Shown piece by piece: positions 51,783 to 60,202 of a DNA stretch of 64,000 bases. The DNA is from Lentzea sp. NBRC 105346 (GTDB taxonomy: Bacteria; Actinomycetota; Actinomycetes; Mycobacteriales; Pseudonocardiaceae): the NCBI RefSeq assembly GCF_030269605.1, contig NZ_BSTQ01000002.1:1-64000 (forward strand). Direction: 5' to 3'. Below the pieces are notes generated by a model. The model was not told the origin of the DNA, searched no databases, and was given only the letters and a program-made list of their open reading frames with translations. Both the position numbers and the translations under genes were made by a program. The first letter of the stretch is position 1, and the number at the start of each line of letters is the position of its first letter.

Positions 51783-53338
51783 TGAGAATCGCAGTCGTAG
51801 CAGCACTTGTAGCCACCAGTATCACGATCACGGCACCGCAGGTCGAGGCGTTGGAGAACGGCCTCGCGCGCACTCCCCCGATGGGCTTCAACAACTGGAA
51901 CACCACGGGCTGCCGCGCCGAGTTCAACGAGGCGATGGTCAAGGGCATCGCGGACATCTTCGTCAACAAGGGGCTCAAGGACGTCGGCTACCAGTACGTC
52001 AACCTCGACGACTGCTGGGCCAAGACGACCCGCGACAGCAACGGAAACCTCGTCCCGGACCCGGTCCGGTTCCCCAACGGCATCAAGGCCCTCGCCGACT
52101 ACGTGCACTCCAAGGGTCTGAAGATCGGCATCTACACCAGTGCCGGCACCAAGACCTGCAACACCGCGGGCTTCCCCGGCGCGCTCGGGCATGAGCAGCA
52201 GGACGCGAACCTGTTCGCGTCTTGGGGAATCGACTACCTGAAGTACGACAACTGCAACAACCAGGGCGTCGACGCCGTCCAGCGGTACACCAAGATGCGC
52301 GACGCGCTCAAGAACACCGGACGCCCGATCGTCTACTCGATCTGCGAGTGGGGCCGGAGTGAGCCGAAGGTGTGGACGTGGGGCCCGGACACCGGAAACC
52401 TGTGGCGCACCACGGGTGACATCTCCGACAACTGGACGAGCATGATCGGCAAGGCCAAGGCGAACCGCGTGCTCGCGCAGTACGCCAAGCCCGGCGCGTG
52501 GAATGACCCCGACATGCTCGAGGTCGGCAACGGCGGCATGACGGCCACCGAGTACCGCACGCACTTCAGCCTGTGGGCGATCATGGCCGCTCCCCTGCTG
52601 ATCGGCTCCGACCTGCGCAAGGTCAACGACGACACGTTCACGATCCTCAAGAACACCGACGTGATCGCGGTCGACCAGGACCCGCTCGGCAAGCAGGGCA
52701 CGGTCATCAGCAACTCGAACGGCCTCGTCGTCTACAGCAAGGTGCTGGCCAACGGCGATCGCGCGGTCGCACTGTCCAATGAGAACACTTCGACCGCGAC
52801 GATCAGCACCTCGGCGAGCGCCATCGGGATCGGTGGAAGCAGCAGCTACACGTTGAAAGACCTGTGGTCCAAGCAAACCCGCACGACCACGGGTTCCATC
52901 AGCGCCAGCGTGCCCGCCCACGGCACGGTCATGTACCGCGTCTCGCGCAGTGGCAACGTGAACCGGATCGAGGCCGAGAACGCCACGATCAGCCAGGGCG
53001 TCGTCGAGTCCAACCACGCCGGCTTCTCCGGCACCGGGTTCGTCAACGGCACCAACGCGGTCGGCCCGTACGTCGAGTGGACCATCAACGCCACGCAGGC
53101 GGGGACGGTCACGCTGACGTTCGGCTACGCCAACGGCACCACGGCGAACCGGCCGGTCGACCTCACGGTCAACGGCACGCTCGTCCGCGACGAGCTCGCG
53201 TTCAACGGGACGGGGGCGTGGACGAACTACAGCAGTGTTACCACAACGGTCACCCTCGTCGCGGGTGAAAACAAGATCCGCGTAACCGCGACCACTGCTA
53301 ACGGAGCGGCGAACCTCGACTACCTCGACATCACCTGA
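51782..53338 (+). CDS. Secreted GH27 alpha-galactosidase-like enzyme with C-terminal CBM35-like domain
   Basis: The product is 518 aa from ATG 51782. The first ~22 residues form a signal peptide. GH27 markers are LARTPPMGFNNWNTTGC, YQYVNLDDCWA, the nucleophile Asp156 in YLKYDNC and the acid/base Asp216 in GDISDNW, then PGAWNDPDMLEVG. Residues about 300-390 are the antiparallel beta domain. Residues 397-518 are a CBM35-like module very similar to that at the N-terminus of the upstream GH105 protein. The pair probably removes galactose and uronate decorations from pectic or arabinogalactan material. Confidence 0.9.
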   Translation: MRIAVVAALVATSITITAPQVEALENGLARTPPMGFNNWNTTGCRAEFNEAMVKGIADIFVNKGLKDVGYQYVNLDDCWAKTTRDSNGNLVPDPVRFPNGIKALADYVHSKGLKIGIYTSAGTKTCNTAGFPGALGHEQQDANLFASWGIDYLKYDNCNNQGVDAVQRYTKMRDALKNTGRPIVYSICEWGRSEPKVWTWGPDTGNLWRTTGDISDNWTSMIGKAKANRVLAQYAKPGAWNDPDMLEVGNGGMTATEYRTHFSLWAIMAAPLLIGSDLRKVNDDTFTILKNTDVIAVDQDPLGKQGTVISNSNGLVVYSKVLANGDRAVALSNENTSTATISTSASAIGIGGSSSYTLKDLWSKQTRTTTGSISASVPAHGTVMYRVSRSGNVNRIEAENATISQGVVESNHAGFSGTGFVNGTNAVGPYVEWTINATQAGTVTLTFGYANGTTANRPVDLTVNGTLVRDELAFNGTGAWTNYSSVTTTVTLVAGENKIRVTATTANGAANLDYLDIT

Positions 53339-53344
53339 ACAGGG

Positions 53345-53390
53345 CTCGTGAGTGGTCAGGAGGGTTACAGGCCTCCTGGCCACTCACGAG
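53345..53390. terminator. 19-bp stem hairpin after the glycoside hydrolase operon
   Basis: CTCGTGAGTGGTCAGGAGG (53345-53363) pairs with 53372-53390, one T/G mismatch in 19, loop of 8 nt. It begins 7 bp after the GH27 stop and lies 20 bp before the DUF4239 start. It likely ends the hydrolase transcript; there is no U-tract. It resembles the other long palindromes of this window in architecture. Confidence 0.65.
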
Positions 53391-53409
53391 GTCGTACACC
53401 CTCGGAGAT

Positions 53410-54201
53410 ATGTTCTACTGGCTGTACGACCTGCCGAACTGGCTCGTGTTCGTCCTCTTCACGGTCGCCGCTGTCGCGATCGGGTGGATGTTCATCTTCG
53501 CGCTGCGGCGGGTCAACGCGAGACTCTTCGGCGAGGACCGGGAGGAACGCAACGGCCTCGTCGAGCTCGTGCTCACCGGCACGGGCCTGTTCTACGGCCT
53601 GCTGCTCGGCCTGATCGCGGCCGCGACCTACACGACTTACTCCGACACCGAGAACTCGGTGAACTCCGAGGCGACCTCGGTGTCAGCGCTGTATCGCGAC
53701 GTCTCCAACTACCCGGAGCCGACGCGTGCCCAGTTGCGCAAGGACATCGAGGACTACGTCCGGTACGTCATCGATGAGGCGTGGCCGGAGCAGCAGAAGG
53801 GCGAGGTTCCGCTGGGGGGCCGGGACCGGGTGACCGTACTGCAGAACCACCTCGTCGCCTTCGAGCCCGTGACCGAGGGCGACAAGATCCTGCACGCCGA
53901 GGCGTTGAGCCAGTTCAACAGCTTCCTGGTGCTGCGTCAGCAGCGCATCAACGCGGTGACCACGAGCCTGCCCGCCGCGCTGTGGTGGGTGCTCATCCTC
54001 GGCGCGCTGATCAACCTCGCGCTGATCTCCATGCTCGCGGTCCGGAAACTGGCCGCGCACCTGGTGATCTCCGGGCTGTTCGCGGTCTTCGTCGCGATGA
54101 TGATCTTCCTGATCGTCTCGATGGACAACCCGTTCCGCGGCGAGTTCAGCGTCCAGCCGGACGCGTTCGTCAAGCTGCAGACACGCCTTTTCGGGACTTG
54201 A
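53410..54201 (+). CDS. DUF4239-like membrane protein
   Basis: The product is 263 aa. N-terminal helices (residues 8-32 and 55-75) are followed by a long extracytoplasmic loop with SVNSEATSVSALYRDVSNYPEP and VRYVIDEAWPEQQKG, then two C-terminal helices (190-240). The ALYRDVSNYP and late SMDNPFRGEFSVQPDAF pattern is typical of the DUF4239/bestrophin-like family in actinobacteria. Function unknown. Its 3' 32 bp overlap the convergent DUF397 gene. Confidence 0.8.
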   Translation: MFYWLYDLPNWLVFVLFTVAAVAIGWMFIFALRRVNARLFGEDREERNGLVELVLTGTGLFYGLLLGLIAAATYTTYSDTENSVNSEATSVSALYRDVSNYPEPTRAQLRKDIEDYVRYVIDEAWPEQQKGEVPLGGRDRVTVLQNHLVAFEPVTEGDKILHAEALSQFNSFLVLRQQRINAVTTSLPAALWWVLILGALINLALISMLAVRKLAAHLVISGLFAVFVAMMIFLIVSMDNPFRGEFSVQPDAFVKLQTRLFGT

Positions 54202-54346
54202 TCCCGGCCAGGAACGCCGACCAGGCGGGCGCGGTGATCTGCAGATGGACGGCAGGAGACTTGCTGTCCCGGATACCGACGCCGCGCCCCACCTCGACGC
54301 AGTCGCTCGCGGTCGCGCTGTAGCTGCTCTTACGCCACTCAACCAT
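54170..54346 (-). CDS. DUF397 small protein
   Basis: The product is 58 aa from ATG 54346. Canonical DUF397 pattern: WRKSSYSATASDCVEVGRG, then IRDSK, then AWSAFLAGIK. It lies 13 bp downstream of an XRE-family regulator gene, the arrangement of WhiJ/AbaA-type pairs in Streptomyces, where the DUF397 partner counteracts the DNA-binding protein. It overlaps the 3' end of the convergent DUF4239 gene. Confidence 0.88.
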   Translation of the reverse strand: MVEWRKSSYSATASDCVEVGRGVGIRDSKSPAVHLQITAPAWSAFLAGIKSRKGVSAA

Positions 54347-54359
54347 CGGCGTGGCCCCC

Positions 54360-55175
54360 TCAGCTCAGGATGTCGGTGATCAGCCTCCTCGATTGTTCCT
54401 CATCCATCGCCGTCCGATCGAGTGACTCCAACACCTCTGTGTAGATCGCCAGCGTGCCCTTGTCCTCCAGGAAGAGGCCCGCGTTCTGGCTCTCCACGAA
54501 GACGACCGGCTCATACTTTTCGTACGACAGCTGGATGAACGAACCCGCGAGCCCGGCGTGCGCGCCGAAGCTGGTGGGCACGATCCGAATCGTCACGTAG
54601 GGCCGAACCCGCATCTGCAGCAGATCGTGCAGTTGGGCTGACATCACGTCGGGTCCGCCGACCGGAAGACGCAGGGCCTGCTCGTGGATGTAGAAGGTGA
54701 ATTCGCGGGTCGGGTGGAAAATCACGCGCCGGGCGACGCGCGCGGCTACCAGCTGCTCGGTGTCCTTCGGGGCGACCGTGGAGCGTTGGACGACCGCTCG
54801 GGTGTACTCGGGGATCTGCAGCAGGCCTGGGACCAGGTTCAGCGCCCAGACCTTGATCCCGGTCGCGAGCCGTTCCTGCTCGATGAGGGTGCGAACCTGT
54901 TCGGCGGCGCCAGAGTCGGTGATCTGGAGCCAACCCTTGTCGCGTGACTCCGTGAAGAGCTCCATGAGGTGCTGACGCTCGGCGGCGGGCACCTGGCAGA
55001 AACCGAGCAGCACAGCCAAGTCCTCCGACGAACAGCCGCCCTTGCCGTTGACGAGGTCGGACAGCTTCGCGGGATCCCAGCCCAGCTGCTCGCTGATCTT
55101 GCGGTTGCTCAGCCCGGTCCGCTTCAGCGCGGCTTGTACGCCCGCGCCGAACTCGCGTCCGGACACCGTCGACAT
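54360..55175 (-). CDS. XRE-family HTH regulator with DUF5753 (Scr1/WhiJ-like)
   Basis: The product is 271 aa from ATG 55175. The N-terminal Cro/CI-type HTH has LKRTGLSNRKISEQLGWDPAKLSDLVNGKGGCSSEDLAVLL. The C-terminal DUF5753 domain has VWALNLVPGLLQIPEYTRAVVQ, FYIHEQALRLPVGGPDVMSAQLHDLLQM and VRIVPTSFGAHAGLAGSF-like strings. It is encoded just upstream of its DUF397 partner. Such pairs regulate development or antibiotic production in Streptomyces; targets here are unknown. Confidence 0.9.
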   Translation of the reverse strand: MSTVSGREFGAGVQAALKRTGLSNRKISEQLGWDPAKLSDLVNGKGGCSSEDLAVLLGFCQVPAAERQHLMELFTESRDKGWLQITDSGAAEQVRTLIEQERLATGIKVWALNLVPGLLQIPEYTRAVVQRSTVAPKDTEQLVAARVARRVIFHPTREFTFYIHEQALRLPVGGPDVMSAQLHDLLQMRVRPYVTIRIVPTSFGAHAGLAGSFIQLSYEKYEPVVFVESQNAGLFLEDKGTLAIYTEVLESLDRTAMDEEQSRRLITDILS

Positions 55176-55280
55176 TCTCCGTGGCACACCAGGGAAGCTA
55201 GGGGGCGATTTCCCCCTAGCTCCACCATTTCGTGCCAAATCGACCTGAAAGGATGTCCTGTTGGAAGGGCTCCAACAGCG

Positions 55281-55889
55281 CTAGCAAACAGGAGCCAGCG
55301 GCGTGGTGTCGCCAGGGCCGGGCTCGCGGCGCCAGCGGTCGAGCTTCGCGTGCTCCGCCAACGCGATCAGGGTCTGCCGCACGAGGTGGCGGTAGCGCGG
55401 GTCGCAGTTGACGATCGGCACGATCGGGTCGATCCCCATGGCGTGCAACACACCCGCGACGTCACCGCGCGGGTGGGCGTGCAGGTTGTTGAGCGCGATC
55501 ACGTACGGGATCTTGTGGTCCTCGAAGTACCGGATGGCATCGACCGAGTCCGCGGGCCGCATGATGTCCAGCAGCACCACGGCACCCACGGCGCCGCGCA
55601 CGACGTCGTTCCAGCCCGCCTGCGGCGTCTGCCACTGCGGCGCCACGAACAAGTGCAGCGCGAGGCCCGGATCGAGCCACAGACGGCCGAACTCGATGCG
55701 GACGAGCTTCGTCACGGCCCCCGCGCGTTCGGGCGGCAGCGCGGCACACGTCAGCAGGTCGCCTTCCACTATCGACCTGATGAACGTGCTCTTCCCGACA
55801 CCGAATCCGCCGGCCACCACAACCTTGGCCGACGTGAGGTCACGACCAGGAGGGCCGTAGTCGGGAAATCTAGAGCCGACGTAGTCCAC
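55281..55889 (-). CDS. cvnD: Conservon GTPase-like protein CvnD
   Basis: The product is 202 aa. P-loop GGFGVGKST (residues 27-35), effector region around PERAGAVTK, and ALNNLHAHP in place of NKxD. This is the Ras-like, MglA-related CvnD family unique to actinobacterial conservons. Its start overlaps the cvnC gene by 20 bp. Conservon products form a membrane-associated signalling complex resembling eukaryotic G-protein-coupled systems. Confidence 0.93.
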   Translation of the reverse strand: MDYVGSRFPDYGPPGRDLTSAKVVVAGGFGVGKSTFIRSIVEGDLLTCAALPPERAGAVTKLVRIEFGRLWLDPGLALHLFVAPQWQTPQAGWNDVVRGAVGAVVLLDIMRPADSVDAIRYFEDHKIPYVIALNNLHAHPRGDVAGVLHAMGIDPIVPIVNCDPRYRHLVRQTLIALAEHAKLDRWRREPGPGDTTPLAPVC

Positions 55890-56442
55890 TCAGCACTCTC
55901 TCCATCAACCCGAGGTCCGGCATGTCGCCACCCGCGGAGGTCGCGGTCAGGTGGACGTCCACCAGGCCGCGTTCCGCCAGATCACCGAGCAGCACCTTCG
56001 CGACTCCCAGCGGGATCCGCATCAGTGCGGCCACCTCCGCGACGGATCGCGGCGCGCGGCACAACTCGATGATCTGTTGGTGCTCAGCCTGCAACATACC
56101 TGCCGACTGGTGCGCCTGATCATTCGCGGACACCAGTGTCTCGATCTCGAGATTGACGTTGGACCGAGTGCGCCCACCGGTATAGGCATATGCACGAACG
56201 ATCGACGCAGCCGGAGGAATCGGCGCGGCGGGCGCGAGTGGCTCGTCGGCGATCGTCGGCCAGTCCTCGTGCGCGACGGAGGGTGACTCCTCGCGAGGGT
56301 TGGTGCGCGGCGGCGGCGCGACACGACGTACCTTGCGCCGACCACTGTCCAGGCTGAACCCGTTCATGAGGTCGGCGAACGTCTGCTCGGCGGGCGCCTC
56401 CGCGTGCCTGCGGCGGCGGTGTCCGTCAGGGGCGGGAGTCAT
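55870..56442 (-). CDS. cvnC: Conservon DUF742 protein CvnC
   Basis: The product is 190 aa from ATG 56442; GTG 56448, overlapping the cvnB stop, is possible. The N-terminal ~75 residues are basic and proline-rich. The C-terminal DUF742 winged helix has VRAYAYTGGRTRSNVNLEIETLV, EHQQIIELCRAPRSVAEVAALMRIPLGVAKVLLGDLAERGLV. It sits between cvnB and cvnD. Confidence 0.92.
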   Translation of the reverse strand: MTPAPDGHRRRRHAEAPAEQTFADLMNGFSLDSGRRKVRRVAPPPRTNPREESPSVAHEDWPTIADEPLAPAAPIPPAASIVRAYAYTGGRTRSNVNLEIETLVSANDQAHQSAGMLQAEHQQIIELCRAPRSVAEVAALMRIPLGVAKVLLGDLAERGLVDVHLTATSAGGDMPDLGLMERVLSGLRRL

Positions 56443-56444
56443 GA

Positions 56445-56864
56445 TCACCTCACACTGTGCAGCTGAGCTCGCAGTTCGGGGGTGAGGATCTGGCCGACCT
56501 GGTCGACGACGACCGTCATCTCGTAGGCGACCTGGCCGACGTCGCTGTCGGGGGCGGCCAGAACCGCCAAACAAGACCCGTCTCGAATGGACATGAGGAG
56601 CATGATCCCGTAATCCATCTCGACTACCGTGCGCAACACACCGCCACCTTCGAAGCAACGCGAAGCGCTCGTCGTCAAACTGGCGACGCCGGCGGCGATC
56701 GCCGCGAGCTGCTCCGCGCGGTCCGGTGGCAGGGCGGTGGACTTGGTCAGCAGCAGGCCGTCGACCGAGATCACCACGGCGTGCGCCACTCCGGGCACGC
56801 GTTCGGTGAAGTTGGTGATCAACCACCCGAACTGGTGCACCTGGCGCGACTGAGGTGTGCTCAT
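56445..56864 (-). CDS. cvnB: Conservon roadblock/LC7 protein CvnB
   Basis: The product is 139 aa. The roadblock fold is seen in FGWLITNFTERVPGVAHAVVISVDGLLLTKSTALPPDRAEQLAAIAAGVASL and the later MLLMSIRDGSCLAVLAAPDSDVGQVAYEM. Roadblock proteins bind or activate the cognate small GTPase (CvnD). A 3-bp gap separates it from the kinase gene. Confidence 0.94.
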   Translation of the reverse strand: MSTPQSRQVHQFGWLITNFTERVPGVAHAVVISVDGLLLTKSTALPPDRAEQLAAIAAGVASLTTSASRCFEGGGVLRTVVEMDYGIMLLMSIRDGSCLAVLAAPDSDVGQVAYEMTVVVDQVGQILTPELRAQLHSVR

Positions 56865-56867
56865 GCC

Positions 56868-59504
56868 TTACTCCTGACCGTTCCGCTGGCCGTTCCCACT
56901 GCCGTTCCCGTTCCCACCCAGGGGCGCCTGCCGCAGACCCGACTGGTAGCTGCTGAGGAACCCTCGGGCGCGTTCCGGGTCACGCCTCGGAAGCTGCGAG
57001 CCCCGCGCTTCCGGGCGTTCGGCGAGATTGGGGGTCAGGTTCTTACGCGGAGCCCGTTTCGGCAACCCGGCACCTGTCTCACCGTCGTCCTCGGCAGCGG
57101 TTTGCGCCTCGTCGAAAACCGATCCGCCCGCGTTCTTGCCGAACCAGGATCCGGTGACGGACGGTGACGGCGCTGGTGAGGGGGTCGACGAACGTTGCGG
57201 CGCCACGTCGGCCGGCGCGTCATCGAGCGCGGCGCCGGACGCGAACCACGAGGAAGAAGAAGTTTCCTCCTGCGTCTCATATGGCGGCTCGACCGGCGTG
57301 TCGTGGGCCGGCAAGTCGATCGTCACACCGCGGAAGGAGGACCAGCCGTTGGCGGTCGGCGTCGGCGTCTCCTCCTGCGCGGGAGGCGGCTTGGGAGCGG
57401 GAACGACCGGCGGTGGCGCCAGGTTCGGGGTCTTCACCACGACCCGAGGGGTCGCCTCGGGCAGGGGCTGCTTGGGCTGGGCCTGCGTCGGCTGGGCCTG
57501 TTTTGGTTGGGGCAGGGCCGCGTGCTTCGGCGGGACCGGCAGCTCGTCGTTGTTCTTGCGGATCAGGTCGGACGGCACGAGCACGAACGCGCGCAGGCCG
57601 TCGCGGCCCTCGGCGGCGCGCAGCCGCACGGTGATGTTGTGCCGCTTGCCGAGCCGGCCGACGACGAACAGGCCCATCTGCCGCGACACGGGGACCTCAT
57701 CCTCGGTCTGCGAGCTGAGGCGGTCGTTGGCCTCGGCCAGTTCCGCCGGGCCCATGCCGATGCCCTGGTCCGCGACCTCGACGAGGACGCCGCCGTCGCG
57801 GTCGGCGCGGGCGCCGATCATGACCTGGGTGTCCGGCGCCGAGAACGCCGTCGCGTTGTCCAGCAGCTCCGCGACGAGGCGCACGAGGTCGCTCGCGGCG
57901 TAGCCGACGACCTCGACCGTCGGTGTGGACTTCACCACAACCCGTTGGTAGTGCTCGATCTCCGACGCCGCGGCGCGCAGCACGTCCGCCAGCGGAACCG
58001 GCTGGGTGAACCGGCGGGCGACGTCGGTGCCGGACAGCACCATCAGGTTCTCGTTGTTGCGGCGCATGCGCGTCGCGAGGTGGTCGAGCTTGAAGAGGTT
58101 CGCGAGCTGCTCGGGGTTCTCCTCGTGCCGCTCCAGCTCCTCCATCAGCTTCAGCTGCCGCTCCACGAGACCCTGCGAGCGGCGGGAGAGGTTGACGAAG
58201 ATGTTCTTCATGCCGCCGCGCATCGTGGCCTGCTCGACGGCCGAGCGGATGGCCTGCTCGTGCACCGCGTCGAACGCGCGCGCCAGCTGGCCGAACTCCT
58301 CCACGGTGTGCACGGGCACCGGTTCGATCTCGGTGTCCGGTTTGCGGTCCGCGCGGATCGCGGCGACCACCTCGGGCAGGTGGTGGTGCGCCACGTCGAG
58401 CGCCGAACGCCGCAGCTCCTCCAGCGAGCGCAGCAGGTAGCGGCCGATGACGAAGCCCAGTGCCACGGCCAGGATGAGCATCGCGAGCAGGACGACGGCG
58501 GCGCCACCGGCCTTGTCGGACGTCTCGTCCTGCAGCCGCGCCGCGGTGCCGGCGAGCTCGTCCTGCAGCTGCTTGCCGACCTGTTCCATGGCGTGCACGG
58601 TGACCTGCGACGTCTTGTTCCAGTCGTCGACGCCGATGCCGAGCGTCGGCTCCGGCGGCGGAGCCTGGCGGTTGTTGCCGGCCTTGTTGGTCGCGGGCGC
58701 CTGCTCGGGCTGCGTCAGGGCCTTCTCGACCATCTTGGCGCGGGCGGCGACGTCCGGGCCGGTGACGGTCTGCTCGTAGGTGCGGCGCTGCGCCGGGGTC
58801 GCGATCGCCTGGAAGTCGTTGAACCGGTCCTGCAGGCGGATGTCGGTCTGTTCCAGGGCGCGGACCTCGGTGCCGACGAGCTTGCCGCGGCCGATGCCCG
58901 ACAGCACGATCGCCTGCTGCTGGGAGACCTGTTCCTGGGCGATCATCACGTTGTGCACGGCGATCGCGGTGCCGGAGATCGCCGGGTCGCCGAACTGGCT
59001 GATCAGCGCCTGTTCGAAGTCCAGCAACGACTTCACGACGCCGGTGTAGCCGGTCGTGACCGCGGACGGGTCGCCGGTGCCGGACGTGGTCTGCTCGCGC
59101 AGTCCCTTCAACGTGCCCAGCTGGTCGCCCAGCTCGCGGAACCGCGAGGTCGCCACGTCGGTCAAGCCCTTGGTGCGGTCGAACCGGCGGCGCACGGTCG
59201 CGGCGGCGTTGTCCGTGGCGGTGATCTGGTTCTGGAAGCTGGAGCTGCCGGAGCCGCTGGTCTGGCTCTGCGCGGCGAGCGTGCGTTCCTGCTGGACGCT
59301 GGACACCAGCGGCGCGATGTCCGCGCGCAGCCGCACGAGCTGCTGCATCTGCACGTAGGCGTTCGACCGGTCCACGTAGCCCGCGATCTGCAGAACACCG
59401 GCGCCGATCGCCACCGCTACCGGGACGAGCAGCACCACGCCGAGCTTGACGGGCAGGCGCCAGTTGCGCCAGTCACTGATCTTTCTCCACCCGAGTGCAT
59501 TCAC
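56868..59504 (-). CDS. cvnA: Conservon sensor kinase CvnA (nitrate/nitrite-sensing type)
   Basis: The product is 878 aa. A transmembrane helix (residues 18-42), a large extracytoplasmic helical sensor region (about 45-330, NIT-like) and a second helix (335-358) precede a HAMP-like linker and a dimerisation region (FVNLSRRSQGLVERQLKLMEELE). The HATPase domain has LVRLVAELLDNATAFSAPDTQV, DQGIGMGPAELAEANDRL and MGLFVVGRLGKRHNI. The last 220 residues are disordered and Pro/Gln-rich. CvnA kinases lack a canonical HisKA box. It is the first gene of the cvnABCD operon. Confidence 0.92.
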   Translation of the reverse strand: MNALGWRKISDWRNWRLPVKLGVVLLVPVAVAIGAGVLQIAGYVDRSNAYVQMQQLVRLRADIAPLVSSVQQERTLAAQSQTSGSGSSSFQNQITATDNAAATVRRRFDRTKGLTDVATSRFRELGDQLGTLKGLREQTTSGTGDPSAVTTGYTGVVKSLLDFEQALISQFGDPAISGTAIAVHNVMIAQEQVSQQQAIVLSGIGRGKLVGTEVRALEQTDIRLQDRFNDFQAIATPAQRRTYEQTVTGPDVAARAKMVEKALTQPEQAPATNKAGNNRQAPPPEPTLGIGVDDWNKTSQVTVHAMEQVGKQLQDELAGTAARLQDETSDKAGGAAVVLLAMLILAVALGFVIGRYLLRSLEELRRSALDVAHHHLPEVVAAIRADRKPDTEIEPVPVHTVEEFGQLARAFDAVHEQAIRSAVEQATMRGGMKNIFVNLSRRSQGLVERQLKLMEELERHEENPEQLANLFKLDHLATRMRRNNENLMVLSGTDVARRFTQPVPLADVLRAAASEIEHYQRVVVKSTPTVEVVGYAASDLVRLVAELLDNATAFSAPDTQVMIGARADRDGGVLVEVADQGIGMGPAELAEANDRLSSQTEDEVPVSRQMGLFVVGRLGKRHNITVRLRAAEGRDGLRAFVLVPSDLIRKNNDELPVPPKHAALPQPKQAQPTQAQPKQPLPEATPRVVVKTPNLAPPPVVPAPKPPPAQEETPTPTANGWSSFRGVTIDLPAHDTPVEPPYETQEETSSSSWFASGAALDDAPADVAPQRSSTPSPAPSPSVTGSWFGKNAGGSVFDEAQTAAEDDGETGAGLPKRAPRKNLTPNLAERPEARGSQLPRRDPERARGFLSSYQSGLRQAPLGGNGNGSGNGQRNGQE

Positions 59505-59812
59505 GAAATGATCCCCATGGCGCGCTCGAAGTGCCCCACTATCGGCTACCTCCTGGCCCGGCGAATCACTGCAAGCGTTGGTGGAGCGAGCGATTTCGCA
59601 AGTGACGGAACGTGTTGCTGCGGGATAGTAGGCCAGGGAGCTTGCGGCTACAACGGTGGGCGGTCCCCGTCCGGGTGGCGCTCATCGCGCGGGCATTGAC
59701 TCGTGGCGTTCCGTGGTTACGCTGTGGCCCTCCCCTGCGTACCGGACCCGCCGACGTCACCCTCCGTGATCGTCTCAGCAGGGTTTCCCCCGCCCACGAA
59801 TGCGAGTTGTAG
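59505..59812. other. Divergent intergenic region, cvnA and DUF485
   Basis: This 308-bp gap holds the regulatory regions of the conservon (leftward) and of the symporter operon (rightward). Apart from the promoter at 59696-59723, no RNA gene, convincing operator or further ORF is seen. Confidence 0.5.
59696..59723 (+). promoter_or_regulatory. Candidate promoter of the DUF485-symporter operon
   Basis: TTGACT (59696-59701), a 16-bp spacer, and TACGCT (59718-59723, TAnnnT form). Transcription near 59731 would give a leader of ~80 nt to the ATG at 59813. Confidence 0.5.
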
Positions 59813-60202
59813 ATGACGAAGGCGCTGCCCTCGCCCGGATTCGCGACGTTCGAGGACTCCGATCACGCATTGCTGTTGAGCGGTGACGGAGAGCCCGATT
59901 TCCGCGCCATCCAGCAGAGCGAGGATTTCCAGCTGCTCCGCCGCCGGATCGCCCGTTTCGTAATCCCGGCGACGATCCTGTTCCTCAGCTGGTACGTCAC
60001 CTTCGTGTTGTTGTCGGCCTACGCGGACGATTTCATGAGCACCCCCGTGTTCGGTGTCATCAACGTCGGTCTCGTGTGCGGGTTCCTGCAGTTCGTCACC
60101 ACGATCCTGATCACGCTGGCGTACGCCCGGTACGCGCGGAAGAAGCTGGATCCCCAGGTCGAGGCGGTCCGCGGGCTCGTGGCCGACGAGGAGATGCTGT
60201 GA
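59813..60202 (+). CDS. DUF485 membrane protein (symporter partner, YjcH-like)
   Basis: The product is 129 aa. It has two transmembrane helices (about 48-72 and 85-112) and the DUF485 pattern FQLLRRRIARFVIPATILFLSWYVTFVLLSAYADDFM and VNVGL-like followed by FVTTILITLAYARYARKKLDP. In Escherichia coli the homologue YjcH is encoded with the acetate permease ActP. Here it is coupled to the symporter gene by a GTGA overlap, probably as its small subunit. Confidence 0.9.
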   Translation: MTKALPSPGFATFEDSDHALLLSGDGEPDFRAIQQSEDFQLLRRRIARFVIPATILFLSWYVTFVLLSAYADDFMSTPVFGVINVGLVCGFLQFVTTILITLAYARYARKKLDPQVEAVRGLVADEEML

